A stretch of DNA of 64,000 nucleotides from an uncultured Methanoregula sp. (lineage in GTDB: Archaea; Halobacteriota; Methanomicrobia; Methanomicrobiales; Methanospirillaceae): NCBI RefSeq assembly GCF_963667735.1, contig NZ_OY763919.1, positions 1,365,539 through 1,429,538 of the forward strand. Reading direction: 5' to 3'. Position 1 is the stretch's first letter. Each line of letters opens with the position of its first letter. A program made the translations under genes and the position numbers. The notes under the pieces were generated by a model, which saw only the letters and a list, made by a program, of their open reading frames with translations, had not been told where the DNA came from and searched no databases. Below are positions 8,632-17,729 of this stretch, piece after piece.

Positions 8632-10284
8632 ATGAAAGACGTATCGGTTCTTATCGGGGGAAAAGCCGGTGACGGGATCAACAGTGCAGGGGCAATGATT
8701 GCCCAGCTGCTGAATCATTCCGGGTATCATATTTACCTGTATTTTGATTACCCCTCCCTGATCCGGGGGGGCCACAATTTTGCCATCATACGGGGAGCAG
8801 AGCAGGATGTGGAAACCTGCCGGGAAACGGTGGATTTCATTCTGGCCCTGAACCAGGAAACCCTGAACCGGCACGACTCCATGAAGAACCCGGGTGCCGT
8901 TGTCCTGTACAATGCGGACCTTGTCAAAGGCACCGGCCATGGCATTCCCGTAAAGGATATCCTTGCCCTTGAAAAAGCCCCGGAGATCATGGGCAATTCC
9001 GCCATCATCGGGGGGTTTGCAAAGGCTGCCGGTATCGGCTGGGATACGGTGCAGGCAGTATTCACCGCACATATCCCGAAAGAGTCCGAGATGAACCTGA
9101 AGGTTGCCCGGAGGGCATACGACATGCTTGAACCGCTCCGGCCAATCAGCCCGTGCACCTCTCCTGCCTGCCCTCTTGTCACCGGCAACGAGGCGATCGG
9201 CATCGGACTGCTCAAAGCCGGGCTTGAGGCGTACGTTTCGTATCCTATGACTCCGTCGTCGAGTCTCCTCCATTTCCTTGCCGGGCAGAAGGACCGGTTC
9301 GGGCTCCAGGTTGTGCATCCGGAGAACGAGATCGCGGTCATCCTGATGGGTCTTGGCTTCTCGTGTGCCGGTAAACGGGTGGCAATCGGGACATCCGGCG
9401 GGGGTTTCTGCCTGATGACCGAAGGTGTCTCTTTTGCCGGGATGGCAGAACTCCCGCTGGTAATCTTCGTCTCCCAGCGGACCGGGCCATCTACCGGGCT
9501 CCCCACCTATACCGGCCAGTCGGACCTGCGGCTGGTCCTCCATGCAGGACAGGGAGAGTTCCCCCGGCTCATTGTTGCTCCCGGGGATGTCCAGGAAGCA
9601 GTGTACTGGTCGGCAGCAGCGATGAACCTGGCCTGGAAATTCCAGGTGCCCGCGTTCATTCTTGCCGATAAAACGCTCTCTGAAGGAACATACCGTCTTG
9701 ATCCCTCGGCAGTTCCGGAGATCCAGCCCGGCGATTCTCCCCGCTGGGATGGCAGCAGCCCTTACCAGCGGTATTCCGATTCCCCGTCCGGGGTGTCCGC
9801 CCTGGCCTTCCCCGGGACAAAGGATGCGATAATCAAGGTGAACAGTTATGCCCATGCCGGGTCGGGGATTACAACAGAAGAAGGCCGCGATGTCATCCAG
9901 ATGGCGGAGAAACGGCTCAAAAAAGAGCGGAGTCTTGCTGCTGAACTGGAGAAATACCCCCAGGTGAGTGCCGGCGGGTTGGCGGGATCTCCCGATGTTC
10001 TTCTCTGCTGGGGCTCAGCAAAGGGTGTCTGCAGGGAAGTTGCCTCCAGTTTCGGGCTCCGGTTTGTCCAGCCGGTTGTCCTGTCGCCTTTCCCGGCAGA
10101 TGCGATGAAAAAGGCGCTTTCCGGAGCCCGCCGGATCCTCTGCGTGGAAGAGAACCAGACAGGGCAGCTTGGCGACCTTGCGCTGCAGCATGGCATTGTT
10201 GCAGAGAAACGGATCCTGAAGTACGATGGCCGCCCGTTCACCCGCGAAGAACTGGAACAAAAAGTCAGGGAGGCCCTCGCATGA
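8632..10284 (+). CDS. 2-oxoacid:ferredoxin oxidoreductase, fused gamma-alpha subunit
   Basis: 550 residues. Residues 1-170 are the gamma domain (GGKAGDGINSAG near the start, RGGHNFAII), and from about 180 the alpha pyrimidine-binding domain begins with GNEAIGIGLLKAGLEAYVSYPMTPSS. It pairs with the TPP-binding beta subunit directly downstream (4-base overlap) to oxidise a 2-oxoacid with CoA to acyl-CoA and reduced ferredoxin, or the reverse in carbon fixation. This two-subunit layout without a separate ferredoxin-like delta subunit is that of KorAB-type enzymes. The substrate (2-oxoglutarate, branched-chain or other 2-oxoacid) cannot be told from sequence. Confidence 0.9.
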   Translation: MKDVSVLIGGKAGDGINSAGAMIAQLLNHSGYHIYLYFDYPSLIRGGHNFAIIRGAEQDVETCRETVDFILALNQETLNRHDSMKNPGAVVLYNADLVKGTGHGIPVKDILALEKAPEIMGNSAIIGGFAKAAGIGWDTVQAVFTAHIPKESEMNLKVARRAYDMLEPLRPISPCTSPACPLVTGNEAIGIGLLKAGLEAYVSYPMTPSSSLLHFLAGQKDRFGLQVVHPENEIAVILMGLGFSCAGKRVAIGTSGGGFCLMTEGVSFAGMAELPLVIFVSQRTGPSTGLPTYTGQSDLRLVLHAGQGEFPRLIVAPGDVQEAVYWSAAAMNLAWKFQVPAFILADKTLSEGTYRLDPSAVPEIQPGDSPRWDGSSPYQRYSDSPSGVSALAFPGTKDAIIKVNSYAHAGSGITTEEGRDVIQMAEKRLKKERSLAAELEKYPQVSAGGLAGSPDVLLCWGSAKGVCREVASSFGLRFVQPVVLSPFPADAMKKALSGARRILCVEENQTGQLGDLALQHGIVAEKRILKYDGRPFTREELEQKVREALA

Positions 10285-11132
10285 CTCCCCGCAACCTGAT
10301 TACCGATGCCCAGAATACCTGGTGTCCCGGGTGCGGTAATTTCACGATCCAGCATGTGCTCAAGGGGGTTCTTGCCGGGATGGAGAAGGAGGGCAGATCC
10401 CTTGACGATATTGTCCTTGTCTCAGGTATTGGCTGCCATGCCAAGATCGCAGATTACCTCAATATCAACAGTATCTACACCCTCCATGGGAGAACGATTC
10501 CCGTTGCAACGGGAGTGAAACTTGCAAACCCGGATCTCACGGTTATCTGCTGCGTAGGGGATGGCGACTGTTATGCCGAGGGGCTGGATCACCTCATCTT
10601 TGCAGTAAAACGCAATATCGATCTCACGGTGATCGTCCACAACAACCGGGTGTACGGCCTCACCACCGGGCAGTACACCCCCACATCCCCGCTGGGATTC
10701 AGGGGCAAGTCCACTCCAGCAGGCACTGCGGAGTATCCAATCAATCCCCTTGAACTGATGCTTGCCTCCGGGGCAACGTATATTGCCCGGGGATACACCC
10801 GGAAACAGGATCAGCTCAGGGAGCTCATCCTGAAAGGAATCTCCCATCATGGATTCTCATTCATCGATGTACTTCAGATCTGCGCCACCTTCTTCCCGGT
10901 GGCTGATTATTACGGTTCACGCGTGTACGATCTCCAGGGACATGATAACGGGAACTTCGATGCAGCCTGCCGTGTTGCGCGGGAGTGGGATTACAATGCC
11001 GATTCCCGGATTGCTCTTGGCCTTCTGTACCAGCGCCAGGCACCGGCATTCGACGATCTGATGCGCCCGGCGCCCGTTTCGATGGAGGAGAGGGAGGCTG
11101 CCATTGCAGCGCTGATGGGATCGAGAACCTGA
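10281..11132 (+). CDS. 2-oxoacid:ferredoxin oxidoreductase, beta subunit
   Basis: 283 residues. C15 and C18 (CPGC), C52 (GIGCH) and C201 (QICATFF) are the expected ligands for the [4Fe-4S] cluster; GDGD at 93-96 with the following residues and NNRVYGLTTGQ form the TPP-magnesium motif. It is the catalytic partner of the upstream fused subunit, overlapping it by 4 bases. The length is normal for the two-subunit type. An oligo-T tract follows the stop. Confidence 0.93.
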   Translation: MTPRNLITDAQNTWCPGCGNFTIQHVLKGVLAGMEKEGRSLDDIVLVSGIGCHAKIADYLNINSIYTLHGRTIPVATGVKLANPDLTVICCVGDGDCYAEGLDHLIFAVKRNIDLTVIVHNNRVYGLTTGQYTPTSPLGFRGKSTPAGTAEYPINPLELMLASGATYIARGYTRKQDQLRELILKGISHHGFSFIDVLQICATFFPVADYYGSRVYDLQGHDNGNFDAACRVAREWDYNADSRIALGLLYQRQAPAFDDLMRPAPVSMEEREAAIAALMGSRT

Positions 11133-11141
11133 TCCGGCCCC

Positions 11142-11148
11142 TTTTTTT
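11142..11148 (+). terminator. oligo-T terminator after the oxidoreductase operon
   Basis: Seven T residues ten bases after the stop of the beta subunit; archaeal RNA polymerase stops at such runs without a hairpin. Confidence 0.5.
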
Positions 11149-11214
11149 CAGGGACCGAGGGAACCGGAATATACATTCAAATAGGCAGGAAATTCACGTT
11201 TACGAGAGAATCTG

Positions 11215-12069
11215 ATGGCCGGTGAGGATACGAGCACCCGTGACGACGTCGAAGAGGAAGATCTTCCCAACCAGGAAAACAGAGGCAGGGAGCGCTCCGG
11301 CTGGCTCCGGCTCTTCATCATCCCCCTCCTCGTTTATATCGCCTGGCTTGTGGAAACGTTCCTCCTGGCAAGGCAGGCCCGCCTCTTCGAAGATCCGGGC
11401 GCAGCCGGGATTTATCTCTATACCCTTATTACCTGCATCCTGATCGGCCTTGTTATCCCGGTCATGTGCATCCGCAGGTCGTTTCTCTCCGGGGCAGTGA
11501 ACATGCACCAGGTGGGATTCCGTCCAGCATGGCGGACCGGGCCGGTTGTTCTCGTGACCCTTCTCATCCTGCTTCCCATCTCCCTCCTGCTCAACCCATT
11601 TGGCTCGGATCGGCTGGCGTTTTTTATGGCATTCCTCCTCCTGCTTCCAACCGCAATCGCTTCGGTCATGGTCTGCTTCGTCCTTTTGGGAACGCATGTC
11701 CAGGCCTTCCTGCGGGACGGGGGAATCATCGCATCCCTCAGTTCCGGTGTCATCATAACCTCGGTCCTCTTTGCATTTTCATCGCTTGTCCGCTCCACGG
11801 GGATCCTGCCGCAGGAAACCCTCCTCTTGGGTCTGGGCACCGGTGTTCTTATCTCGGTTTTCTTCTTCGCGGTCCGGGATGTGTACGCAACCGTTCTCGT
11901 TACTGCGGTATGCCTGGTGTTTGGCATGGCAGGTCAGGTAAGCCGGCCCGCGCTTGAACTGTCCTTTGTACCAGTCTCTGCCGCTGCCTGTCTTGCAATC
12001 CTGTTCCTGCTGGGAATCCACGTCTATTTTTACCGGAATTACACCACGATCCTTGTCCGGGCCAAATAG
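11215..12069 (+). CDS. multi-pass membrane protein, unknown function
   Basis: 284 residues. A charged, acidic N-terminus of about 27 residues precedes eight or so hydrophobic segments (for example LFIIPLLVYIAWLVETFLLA, VLVTLLILLPISLLL, AACLAILFLLGIHVYFY). No motif that would name a transporter or enzyme family is visible. A weak TATA-like run (GGAATATACA) lies about 45 bases upstream, so it probably has its own promoter. I do not recognise it. Confidence 0.75.
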   Translation: MAGEDTSTRDDVEEEDLPNQENRGRERSGWLRLFIIPLLVYIAWLVETFLLARQARLFEDPGAAGIYLYTLITCILIGLVIPVMCIRRSFLSGAVNMHQVGFRPAWRTGPVVLVTLLILLPISLLLNPFGSDRLAFFMAFLLLLPTAIASVMVCFVLLGTHVQAFLRDGGIIASLSSGVIITSVLFAFSSLVRSTGILPQETLLLGLGTGVLISVFFFAVRDVYATVLVTAVCLVFGMAGQVSRPALELSFVPVSAAACLAILFLLGIHVYFYRNYTTILVRAK

Positions 12070-12176
12070 CCTGGTAACCCCGAGAAGAGGGTGTAATTCA
12101 TGGCTTCTGGATTCTTCTTTAAGCTCCCCGGTTCGTTGAAAAACCCTTATACGGGTCTGCGTTGAACGGGAACTGT

Positions 12177-13157
12177 ATGGATGACACATTCTGGTGTTGT
12201 GCTGCTGTTACCGGTCTTCTCCTCATGGCGGTCCTGTTGGCAGGTTGTTCAGGGGAAGAACAACCTGCAGCAACAACTCCTCCCGTCACAACAATGGTTC
12301 AGGCAGTGAAATATTCCGCCGGCGATATTGTGGCCCGACCGGCACAGGCATCGGGCGAGGCTTCGTATCTTATTCTCGGCTATGACCGCACAACCGATCA
12401 GTACGAGCGGGCCTGGGTTTACCGGAATCCCGACGGGAACTTCGGGTATCGTCCCGACAGCAGGACCGAGAAGAGCCCCCGCGCAACCGTCGAGAAGGTA
12501 TATACGGTCAAACTGGCGCATGTGCCGGTATCGTCTATCCCGGTAATCACGCCCACGGTAGTTACGGTTGCAACCACCATTCCGGGAAGTGTCCCCTTGC
12601 TCCAGAAAATCTCCCCGAATACGGCCTCGAAAGACTCGACCGTAAGTATCACGATCACCGGGAGCAGTTTCTGGGATGGTGCAACGGTTAAACTTCTCCA
12701 GACGGGACATACTCCCGTGAAGGCAACGGCAGTATCGGTGGTATCTCCCCTGGAAATTGACTGCACGTTCGATCTTGCTGGTCTTGACAAGGGAATGGCA
12801 ACCATCATCGTGACAAACCCTGACGGCCAGACCGGAACGATGATCAATGCCTTCAGCATCGATACCGCCGGCCCCCTGATCACCAGCGTCTACCCCGGCA
12901 GCCTGAAGGCGGGAGAAACCCGCCAGATTGTCATCTACGGGCAGAATTTCCAGGATCTCACCAAGGTGACGCTGATGCAGGGGCCGGCACTTCTCGACTG
13001 CACAAACCCGGTGCTCCAGGAGACGACAAAGATCTACTGCGATCTGGCCGTACCGGCTGCAGCAAAGACCGGCTCCTGGAACTTAACGGTCATCAATGTC
13101 GCCGATCAGAAGACCGGCCAGTATATCCGGCCCTTCACCATCACCAATTCCACCTGA
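12177..13157 (+). CDS. IPT/TIG-domain lipoprotein
   Basis: 326 residues. The signal peptide ends in the lipobox LLAGCSG, so the mature protein should be lipid-anchored at Cys outside the membrane. A Thr/Pro linker follows, then a small domain (to about residue 110) with a DQYERAWVYRN segment, a second linker, and two tandem IPT/TIG immunoglobulin-like domains (LLQKISPNTASKDSTVSITI and LITSVYPGSLKAGETRQIVI). TIG domains act in adhesion or as spacers. The ATG at 12177 places the hydrophobic core properly; the TTG at 12162 would add five residues. Confidence 0.82.
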   Translation: MDDTFWCCAAVTGLLLMAVLLAGCSGEEQPAATTPPVTTMVQAVKYSAGDIVARPAQASGEASYLILGYDRTTDQYERAWVYRNPDGNFGYRPDSRTEKSPRATVEKVYTVKLAHVPVSSIPVITPTVVTVATTIPGSVPLLQKISPNTASKDSTVSITITGSSFWDGATVKLLQTGHTPVKATAVSVVSPLEIDCTFDLAGLDKGMATIIVTNPDGQTGTMINAFSIDTAGPLITSVYPGSLKAGETRQIVIYGQNFQDLTKVTLMQGPALLDCTNPVLQETTKIYCDLAVPAAAKTGSWNLTVINVADQKTGQYIRPFTITNST

Positions 13158-13209
13158 TTTTTAGGGCAGTCAACCTTATTATGGCCCGTTGCCAGATGAT
13201 ACAACAGCA

Positions 13210-13809
13210 ATGGCGGCATTGGTAATTTCCCCGGAAATTTTTGCCTTTGTGATAGTCCCGCTGCTGATCTTCTGTGCCCGTGTCTGCGACATGAGCCTTG
13301 ACACAATCCGGGTCATCTTTGTCTCGAAAGGCATCAAGTACCTTCCCCCCATCATCGGATTTTTCGAGGTTATCATCTGGCTTGTTGCCATCGGGCAGGT
13401 CATGAACAACTTGACCAACGTTGTCTGTTACCTTGCGTACGGCGCCGGTTTTGCAACCGGGACATTCGTTGGCATGGCCATAGAAGAGAAGCTCTCGCTT
13501 GGCCTGACGAGCGTGCGTATCATAACAAAAGAGGATCCCGCAGACCTGGTAAAGTACCTCCGGCAGCATAATTACGGGGTCACAAGTATCGATGCCGAGG
13601 GCGGCACCGGCAAAGTCAAGATGGTCTTCACCATCATCAAGCGCCAGGATCTCGGGCACGTGGTCGGCATCATCAAGCAGTTCAACCCGAACGCGTTTTA
13701 CTCCGTGGAAGAGGTCAAGTCGGTGGCAGAAGGGGTCTTTCCCAAACGGAACTCTCATTTCCTGTACCGCTGGCTCGATTCGATGAGCTTCAATGCCAAA
13801 GGAAAGTGA
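13210..13809 (+). CDS. UPF0316/DUF2179 family membrane protein
   Basis: 199 residues. Three N-terminal membrane segments (FAFVIVPLLIFCARVCDMSLDTIRVIFVSKG, then YLPPIIGFFEVIIWLVAIGQV and LAYGAGFATGTFVGMAIEEKL) are followed by a cytosolic DUF2179 domain (VRIITKEDPADLVKYLR ... KVKMVFTIIKRQD). The MSLDTIR motif in helix 1 is typical of UPF0316. The function is unknown, possibly transport or sensing. A TTATTATGG element about 35 bases before the ATG suggests an almost leaderless mRNA, which favours the ATG over the TTG at 13189. Confidence 0.88.
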   Translation: MAALVISPEIFAFVIVPLLIFCARVCDMSLDTIRVIFVSKGIKYLPPIIGFFEVIIWLVAIGQVMNNLTNVVCYLAYGAGFATGTFVGMAIEEKLSLGLTSVRIITKEDPADLVKYLRQHNYGVTSIDAEGGTGKVKMVFTIIKRQDLGHVVGIIKQFNPNAFYSVEEVKSVAEGVFPKRNSHFLYRWLDSMSFNAKGK

Positions 13810-13877
13810 GACCTCAGGGTCATCCTTATCAGGATGAAGGATAATCCACTGTTATCTGAACGGCCGGGTGTCAAACG

Positions 13878-14378
13878 ATGAATTTTCAGACAAAAAATAT
13901 GTTTTTTGTGGCGATTCTTCTCATAATTACGATTGGGATCTGCCTGCTTGCAGGTATCATCGGTTCGGTTTTCACCACGGCAGGGATTCCTGTCTGGTAT
14001 GCCGGGCTTGTTAAACCGGCGTTCACCCCGCCCGCCTGGGTGTTTGCCCCGGTCTGGACGGTCCTTTATATCCTGATGGGAATATCGCTCTTCCTCATCC
14101 TGCGCTCCGATGGGAAAAAAGAGTATTTCCGTATATCTCTTGCCCTGTTTGCCGTCCAGCTGATCTTGAACGTGATGTGGTCGTATCTCTTCTTTGGCCT
14201 TCACTCCATCTCGCTCGGTCTGATCTGCCTCGTCCTGCTCTTTGTCGTTCTGCTCTGCACCATTCTCATGACCCTCCGGGTCTCCCGGGATGCAGGCCTG
14301 TTGCTCGTACCCTATCTTCTCTGGCTCTGCATTGCCCTCTATCTCAACACTTCGATATTCCTTCTCAATCCCGTGTGA
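13878..14378 (+). CDS. tspO: TspO/MBR (translocator protein) family protein
   Basis: 166 residues with five membrane helices, the TspO fold. Diagnostic residues include WYAGLVKPAFTPPAWVFAPVWTVLYILMG in helices 1-2 and LNVMWSYLFFGLHSISLGL in helix 4. TspO binds porphyrins and is linked to tetrapyrrole handling and oxidative stress in bacteria; a role in a methanogen with heme-like F430 and corrinoids is inference. It stands alone. Confidence 0.95.
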   Translation: MNFQTKNMFFVAILLIITIGICLLAGIIGSVFTTAGIPVWYAGLVKPAFTPPAWVFAPVWTVLYILMGISLFLILRSDGKKEYFRISLALFAVQLILNVMWSYLFFGLHSISLGLICLVLLFVVLLCTILMTLRVSRDAGLLLVPYLLWLCIALYLNTSIFLLNPV

Positions 14379-14465
14379 TCCCGTTTCACCCCTGGTATGC
14401 AGGCAGAAAGAACCCGACCAATATGTTCTTTTTCTTGTAAAGTAAGGATGAGTAAAGGGAGCGGT

Positions 14466-15731
14466 ATGCCGATACAGCACATCCATGTTGAAAATTTCAA
14501 GAGTTTTTCCGAGATCGATATCGATCTGTCCGGTTTCAACGTTGTTATTGGATCCAATGCGGCGGGAAAGTCCAATTTTATCTCGGTTTTTAAATTTTTA
14601 CGGGATATCGCACGGTACGGGATTGTCAATGCCATTGCCATGCAGGGAGGGGTGGAGTACCTCCGGAATGCCAAGATCGGTTCTGCGAAAGACCTCGTGA
14701 TCAGGATGGATTATATTCCCGACCAGGCGCTCGATGTCATGGACCGGGAAGGGCACGATCCCCCCCTCCTGGGGATGCGGGCCTGCATGACTTCGTATGA
14801 ATTTGCCCTCCGGTTCCCTGAGTCCGGTGATGATTTTACCATTATCCGGGACCGGCTCACGATAGGCTGCGAAGTCTCGGCCTGCGAGCGCGATGGCAGG
14901 CGGATTCTTGAGAAAAAACCGATCGGTAAAGGCGAACTTGTGGTATCCAGCGTGGACGGCGAAGTGCAGTACGCGGCTGCGATACCGGAGGGCTGCTGCT
15001 TAAAGGAGAGCGATATCGTGCCGGCCATGTTCCGGGGAAAACATCTCCCGAAGAAGACCCTGCTCCTCGAGACCATCTACGGGTATCCCCTGCCCCACAC
15101 GGAGAAGTTCTTCGACCGGATCGCGGTGTACGACATCGATCCCAAGCTGCCTAAAAAAGGCGTTGCTATCACCGGCCGGCGCGAACTGGATGAGGATGCC
15201 GGAAACCTGGCACTCGTCATCCATGGGATCATCGAGGATCCCGAGAAGAAGCGGAAATTCTCCAACCTCCTCCGCGATGTCCTGCCGTTTGTCGAGGAAT
15301 TCTCGGTGAAGAAGTTCATGGATGTCTCGCTCATCCTCACTCTTCGCGAACGGTATGCGAAAAGCACGGATCTCCCCGCGTCCTCCCTGTCGGACGGGAC
15401 GATCGCTATCTTTGCCATGATCATTGCCCTCTATTTCGAGGAGAAGCCGTTCATCATCATCGAGGAACCGGTCAGCCATATCCACCCGTTCCTCGTGGGT
15501 CGCTTAATGACGATGATGAAGGAAGCCTCCGAGAAAAAACAGGTGATGATAACAACGCACAGCACCGAGGTGGTCAAGCATGCAGATCTCGAAGATATCC
15601 TCCTGATCTCCCGGGACAGCGAGGGCTTCTCCGTCATCTCCCGGCCGGGGGACAAGGAGGAAGTGCGGGCATTCCTCGAAAACGAGATCGGGATCGAAGA
15701 GCTGTATGTCCAGAATCTTTTGGGACTCTGA
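14466..15731 (+). CDS. AAA (ABC/RecF/OLD-like) ATPase
   Basis: About 421 residues. It starts with the AAA_21/OLD pattern IQHIHVENFKSFSEIDIDL and Walker A GSNAAGKSN (29-37); the C-terminal half carries the ABC-like signature LSDGT (308-312), Walker B FIIIEE (329-334) and the H-loop TTHS (363-366). The long middle (about 70-290) is the variable lid/coiled region of SMC-like ATPases. The next gene begins at the base after the stop and encodes a TOPRIM-like protein. ATPase plus TOPRIM nuclease is the layout of OLD proteins when split and of phage-defence pairs such as PARIS and Gabija relatives. The ATG at 14466 has GGGAG upstream; an in-frame ATG lies at 14448. Confidence 0.88.
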   Translation: MPIQHIHVENFKSFSEIDIDLSGFNVVIGSNAAGKSNFISVFKFLRDIARYGIVNAIAMQGGVEYLRNAKIGSAKDLVIRMDYIPDQALDVMDREGHDPPLLGMRACMTSYEFALRFPESGDDFTIIRDRLTIGCEVSACERDGRRILEKKPIGKGELVVSSVDGEVQYAAAIPEGCCLKESDIVPAMFRGKHLPKKTLLLETIYGYPLPHTEKFFDRIAVYDIDPKLPKKGVAITGRRELDEDAGNLALVIHGIIEDPEKKRKFSNLLRDVLPFVEEFSVKKFMDVSLILTLRERYAKSTDLPASSLSDGTIAIFAMIIALYFEEKPFIIIEEPVSHIHPFLVGRLMTMMKEASEKKQVMITTHSTEVVKHADLEDILLISRDSEGFSVISRPGDKEEVRAFLENEIGIEELYVQNLLGL

Positions 15732-16265
15732 ATGAAGAAGCGACTGTTCATCCTGGTAGAGGGTGAGGACGATGTCCGCTTCTTTGGCCGGATCATCAAG
15801 CCTCTTTTTATGCACCGCTACGATTCCGTGGAGATCATTCCCTATGCCTGCATCAAGCGCGAGAAGGTGAGCCGGTTCTTGAAGAGCGTGACCCAGATGG
15901 GCAATGATTACATCTTCGTTGCCGACATTGACACCGAACGATCGGTCCGGGACAAAAAGCAGATCCTTTACTACCGGTTCGCCGATATCAACGGCCGGAG
16001 CATCGTTGTCGTGATAGCGGAGATCGAGAGCTGGTATTATGCCGGTATCCCCTCGGATGCAGCCCATGCATTCGGGGTTGCCGACCTGGAGTCCACCGAG
16101 TCCATGACAAAGGAGGATTTCAACCGCATCATTCCGCAGAAGTTCGATTCCCGGATCGATTTCATGTTCGAGATCCTCAAGACGTACTCCCTTGAGACTG
16201 CGACAAAGAAGAACAAGTCGTTCAAGTTCTTCACTGACAGGTATTCCCTTCTGGAAGAGGAGTGA
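15732..16265 (+). CDS. small TOPRIM-like protein paired with the AAA ATPase
   Basis: 177 residues. FILVEGEDDVRFF places Glu10 as the TOPRIM acid, and YIFVADIDTE gives the D65-x-D67 pair after a strand, the usual Mg-binding set of OLD/primase-like nucleases. A following AEIESWYYAG resembles the E-x-W-hydrophobic motif of the DUF4276 family, which commonly sits next to AAA_21 ATPases. The start codon is immediately after the ATPase stop, so the two are coupled. Role inferred: nuclease or effector triggered by the ATPase. Family membership needs a profile search; the acid motifs are what I can see. Confidence 0.75.
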   Translation: MKKRLFILVEGEDDVRFFGRIIKPLFMHRYDSVEIIPYACIKREKVSRFLKSVTQMGNDYIFVADIDTERSVRDKKQILYYRFADINGRSIVVVIAEIESWYYAGIPSDAAHAFGVADLESTESMTKEDFNRIIPQKFDSRIDFMFEILKTYSLETATKKNKSFKFFTDRYSLLEEE

Positions 16266-16358
16266 ACGATTCCTGACCCCTTGACATGTACAATAGCAAT
16301 CCTTAATTGACTCCCGTGCGCTATGTTGTTATACCCTGCACGAGGGAGGTTTATTGGT

Positions 16359-16517
16359 ATGGAACGATATGTCTGCATGATCTGCGGCCACAGGTACGAT
16401 CCCGAGAAAGGAGAACCGCTCCAAGATATTGTACCGGGTAAAGAATTTGCCTCTCTTCCGGACAACTGGGTCTGCCCGGTCTGCGGGGCAGAGAAGACTC
16501 TCTTCAAGAAGGAGTGA
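16359..16517 (+). CDS. rub: rubredoxin
   Basis: 52 residues, standard length. The FeS4 ligands are C6, C9 (CMIC) and C39, C42 (CPVC), with the conserved YDPEKG and [12 protein letters not shown]. It transfers single electrons to the downstream A-type flavoprotein and to desulfoferrodoxin. GGAGG lies 9 bases before the ATG at 16359; in-frame codons further upstream (16323) are leader. First gene of an oxygen-defence operon. Confidence 0.97.
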   Translation: MERYVCMICGHRYDPEKGEPLQDIVPGKEFASLPDNWVCPVCGAEKTLFKKE

Positions 16518-16525
16518 GAATCAGT

Positions 16526-17710
16526 ATGGTTTCACGCGCAATTGCCCCTGGTATTTTCTGGGTGGGTGCCCTGGATTTCGACCGGAGGATCTTCGACGAA
16601 CTGATACCGCTTCCCGACGGCACGAGTTATAACGCGTACCTGATCAAGGGAAGCGAGAAGACGGCTCTCATCGACACTGTCGACCCCGCCAAGGAGTTCG
16701 AACTGATCTCGAACATTGTCAAGATGGGAACCGAACGGATAGATTACATTGTGATCAACCATGCCGAGCAGGATCATTCCGGCTCGCTCCCCATGGTCCT
16801 TGAGTTCTTCCCGGACGCCGTGGTTGTGACCAACGAGAAATGCCGCGATCTTCTCGTAGCCCTCCTGCATATCCCGGCAGACCGCTTCCGGATCATCAAG
16901 GATGGAGAACAACTCTCCCTTGGCGACCGGACCCTCGAGTTCCTCATCACTCCCTGGACTCACTGGCCCGAGACCCAGCTGACGTACCTCCGCGAGGATA
17001 AGATCCTCTTCCCCTGCGATCTCTTCGGCTTCCACCAGGCCTCAAGCGAACTCTTCATCACCGACACCGCCCAGGCATACCGTTCCGCGAAACGGTACTA
17101 TGCCGAGATCATGATGCCGTTCCGGAACAGTATCAAAGGCTATGTCGAGCGAGTCCGGGCTCTTCCCCTTGCAATGATTGCGCCAAGCCACGGGCCCATC
17201 CACCGCGATCCTGCGTTCATCCTCGATGCCTATGCTGACTGGGTCTCCGACTCGGTCAAGAACGAAGTGGTGATCCCGTACGTCTCCATGCACGGGAGCA
17301 CCCAGAAGATGGTGGAGCACCTCACCGAGGAGCTCATTGCCCGGGGGATCGTTGTCAGACCCTTCAACCTGACGCACACCGATATCGGCGAACTGGCTCT
17401 GGCCCTTGTGGATGCGGCAACGGTTGTTGTCGCCACTCCCACGGTCCTCTTCGGCCCCCATCCCCAGGTCGTGTACGCCACGTACCTTGCGAACGCGCTC
17501 AAACCCAAGGTTAAGTACGTCTCCGTCATCGGCTCGTTCGGCTGGGGCGGCAAATCGGCCGAGACGATTGTGAAGATGCTTGACCACCTTAAGGTCGAGG
17601 TGCTGGACCCGGTCATTGTCCGGGGACAGCCCGATGAAGCCTCCATGCAGGCCCTTGACCGGCTTGCTGAGGAAATATTGAAGAAGCATAAGGAGATCAA
17701 TCTCCTGTAG
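16526..17710 (+). CDS. fprA: A-type flavoprotein, F420H2 oxidase family (FprA)
   Basis: About 394 residues: a metallo-beta-lactamase-like diiron domain with the ligand motif HAEQDH (79-84), then a flavodoxin FMN domain (YVSMHGSTQKMVEHL onwards, VATPTVLFGPHPQ). In methanogens this family reduces oxygen to water with F420H2 and protects oxygen-sensitive enzymes; NO reduction is the known alternative. Placement between rubredoxin and desulfoferrodoxin supports oxygen defence. The ATG at 16526 is preferred; a GTG overlapping the rubredoxin stop (16514) is possible. Confidence 0.93.
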   Translation: MVSRAIAPGIFWVGALDFDRRIFDELIPLPDGTSYNAYLIKGSEKTALIDTVDPAKEFELISNIVKMGTERIDYIVINHAEQDHSGSLPMVLEFFPDAVVVTNEKCRDLLVALLHIPADRFRIIKDGEQLSLGDRTLEFLITPWTHWPETQLTYLREDKILFPCDLFGFHQASSELFITDTAQAYRSAKRYYAEIMMPFRNSIKGYVERVRALPLAMIAPSHGPIHRDPAFILDAYADWVSDSVKNEVVIPYVSMHGSTQKMVEHLTEELIARGIVVRPFNLTHTDIGELALALVDAATVVVATPTVLFGPHPQVVYATYLANALKPKVKYVSVIGSFGWGGKSAETIVKMLDHLKVEVLDPVIVRGQPDEASMQALDRLAEEILKKHKEINLL

Positions 17711-17729
17711 GTAAGGAGTTGTCCGAGTC

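Noticed and set aside
8593..9855. 420-codon minus-strand open frame over the 2-oxoacid oxidoreductase
   Set aside because: Antisense shadow; the plus strand encodes a family with complete motifs.
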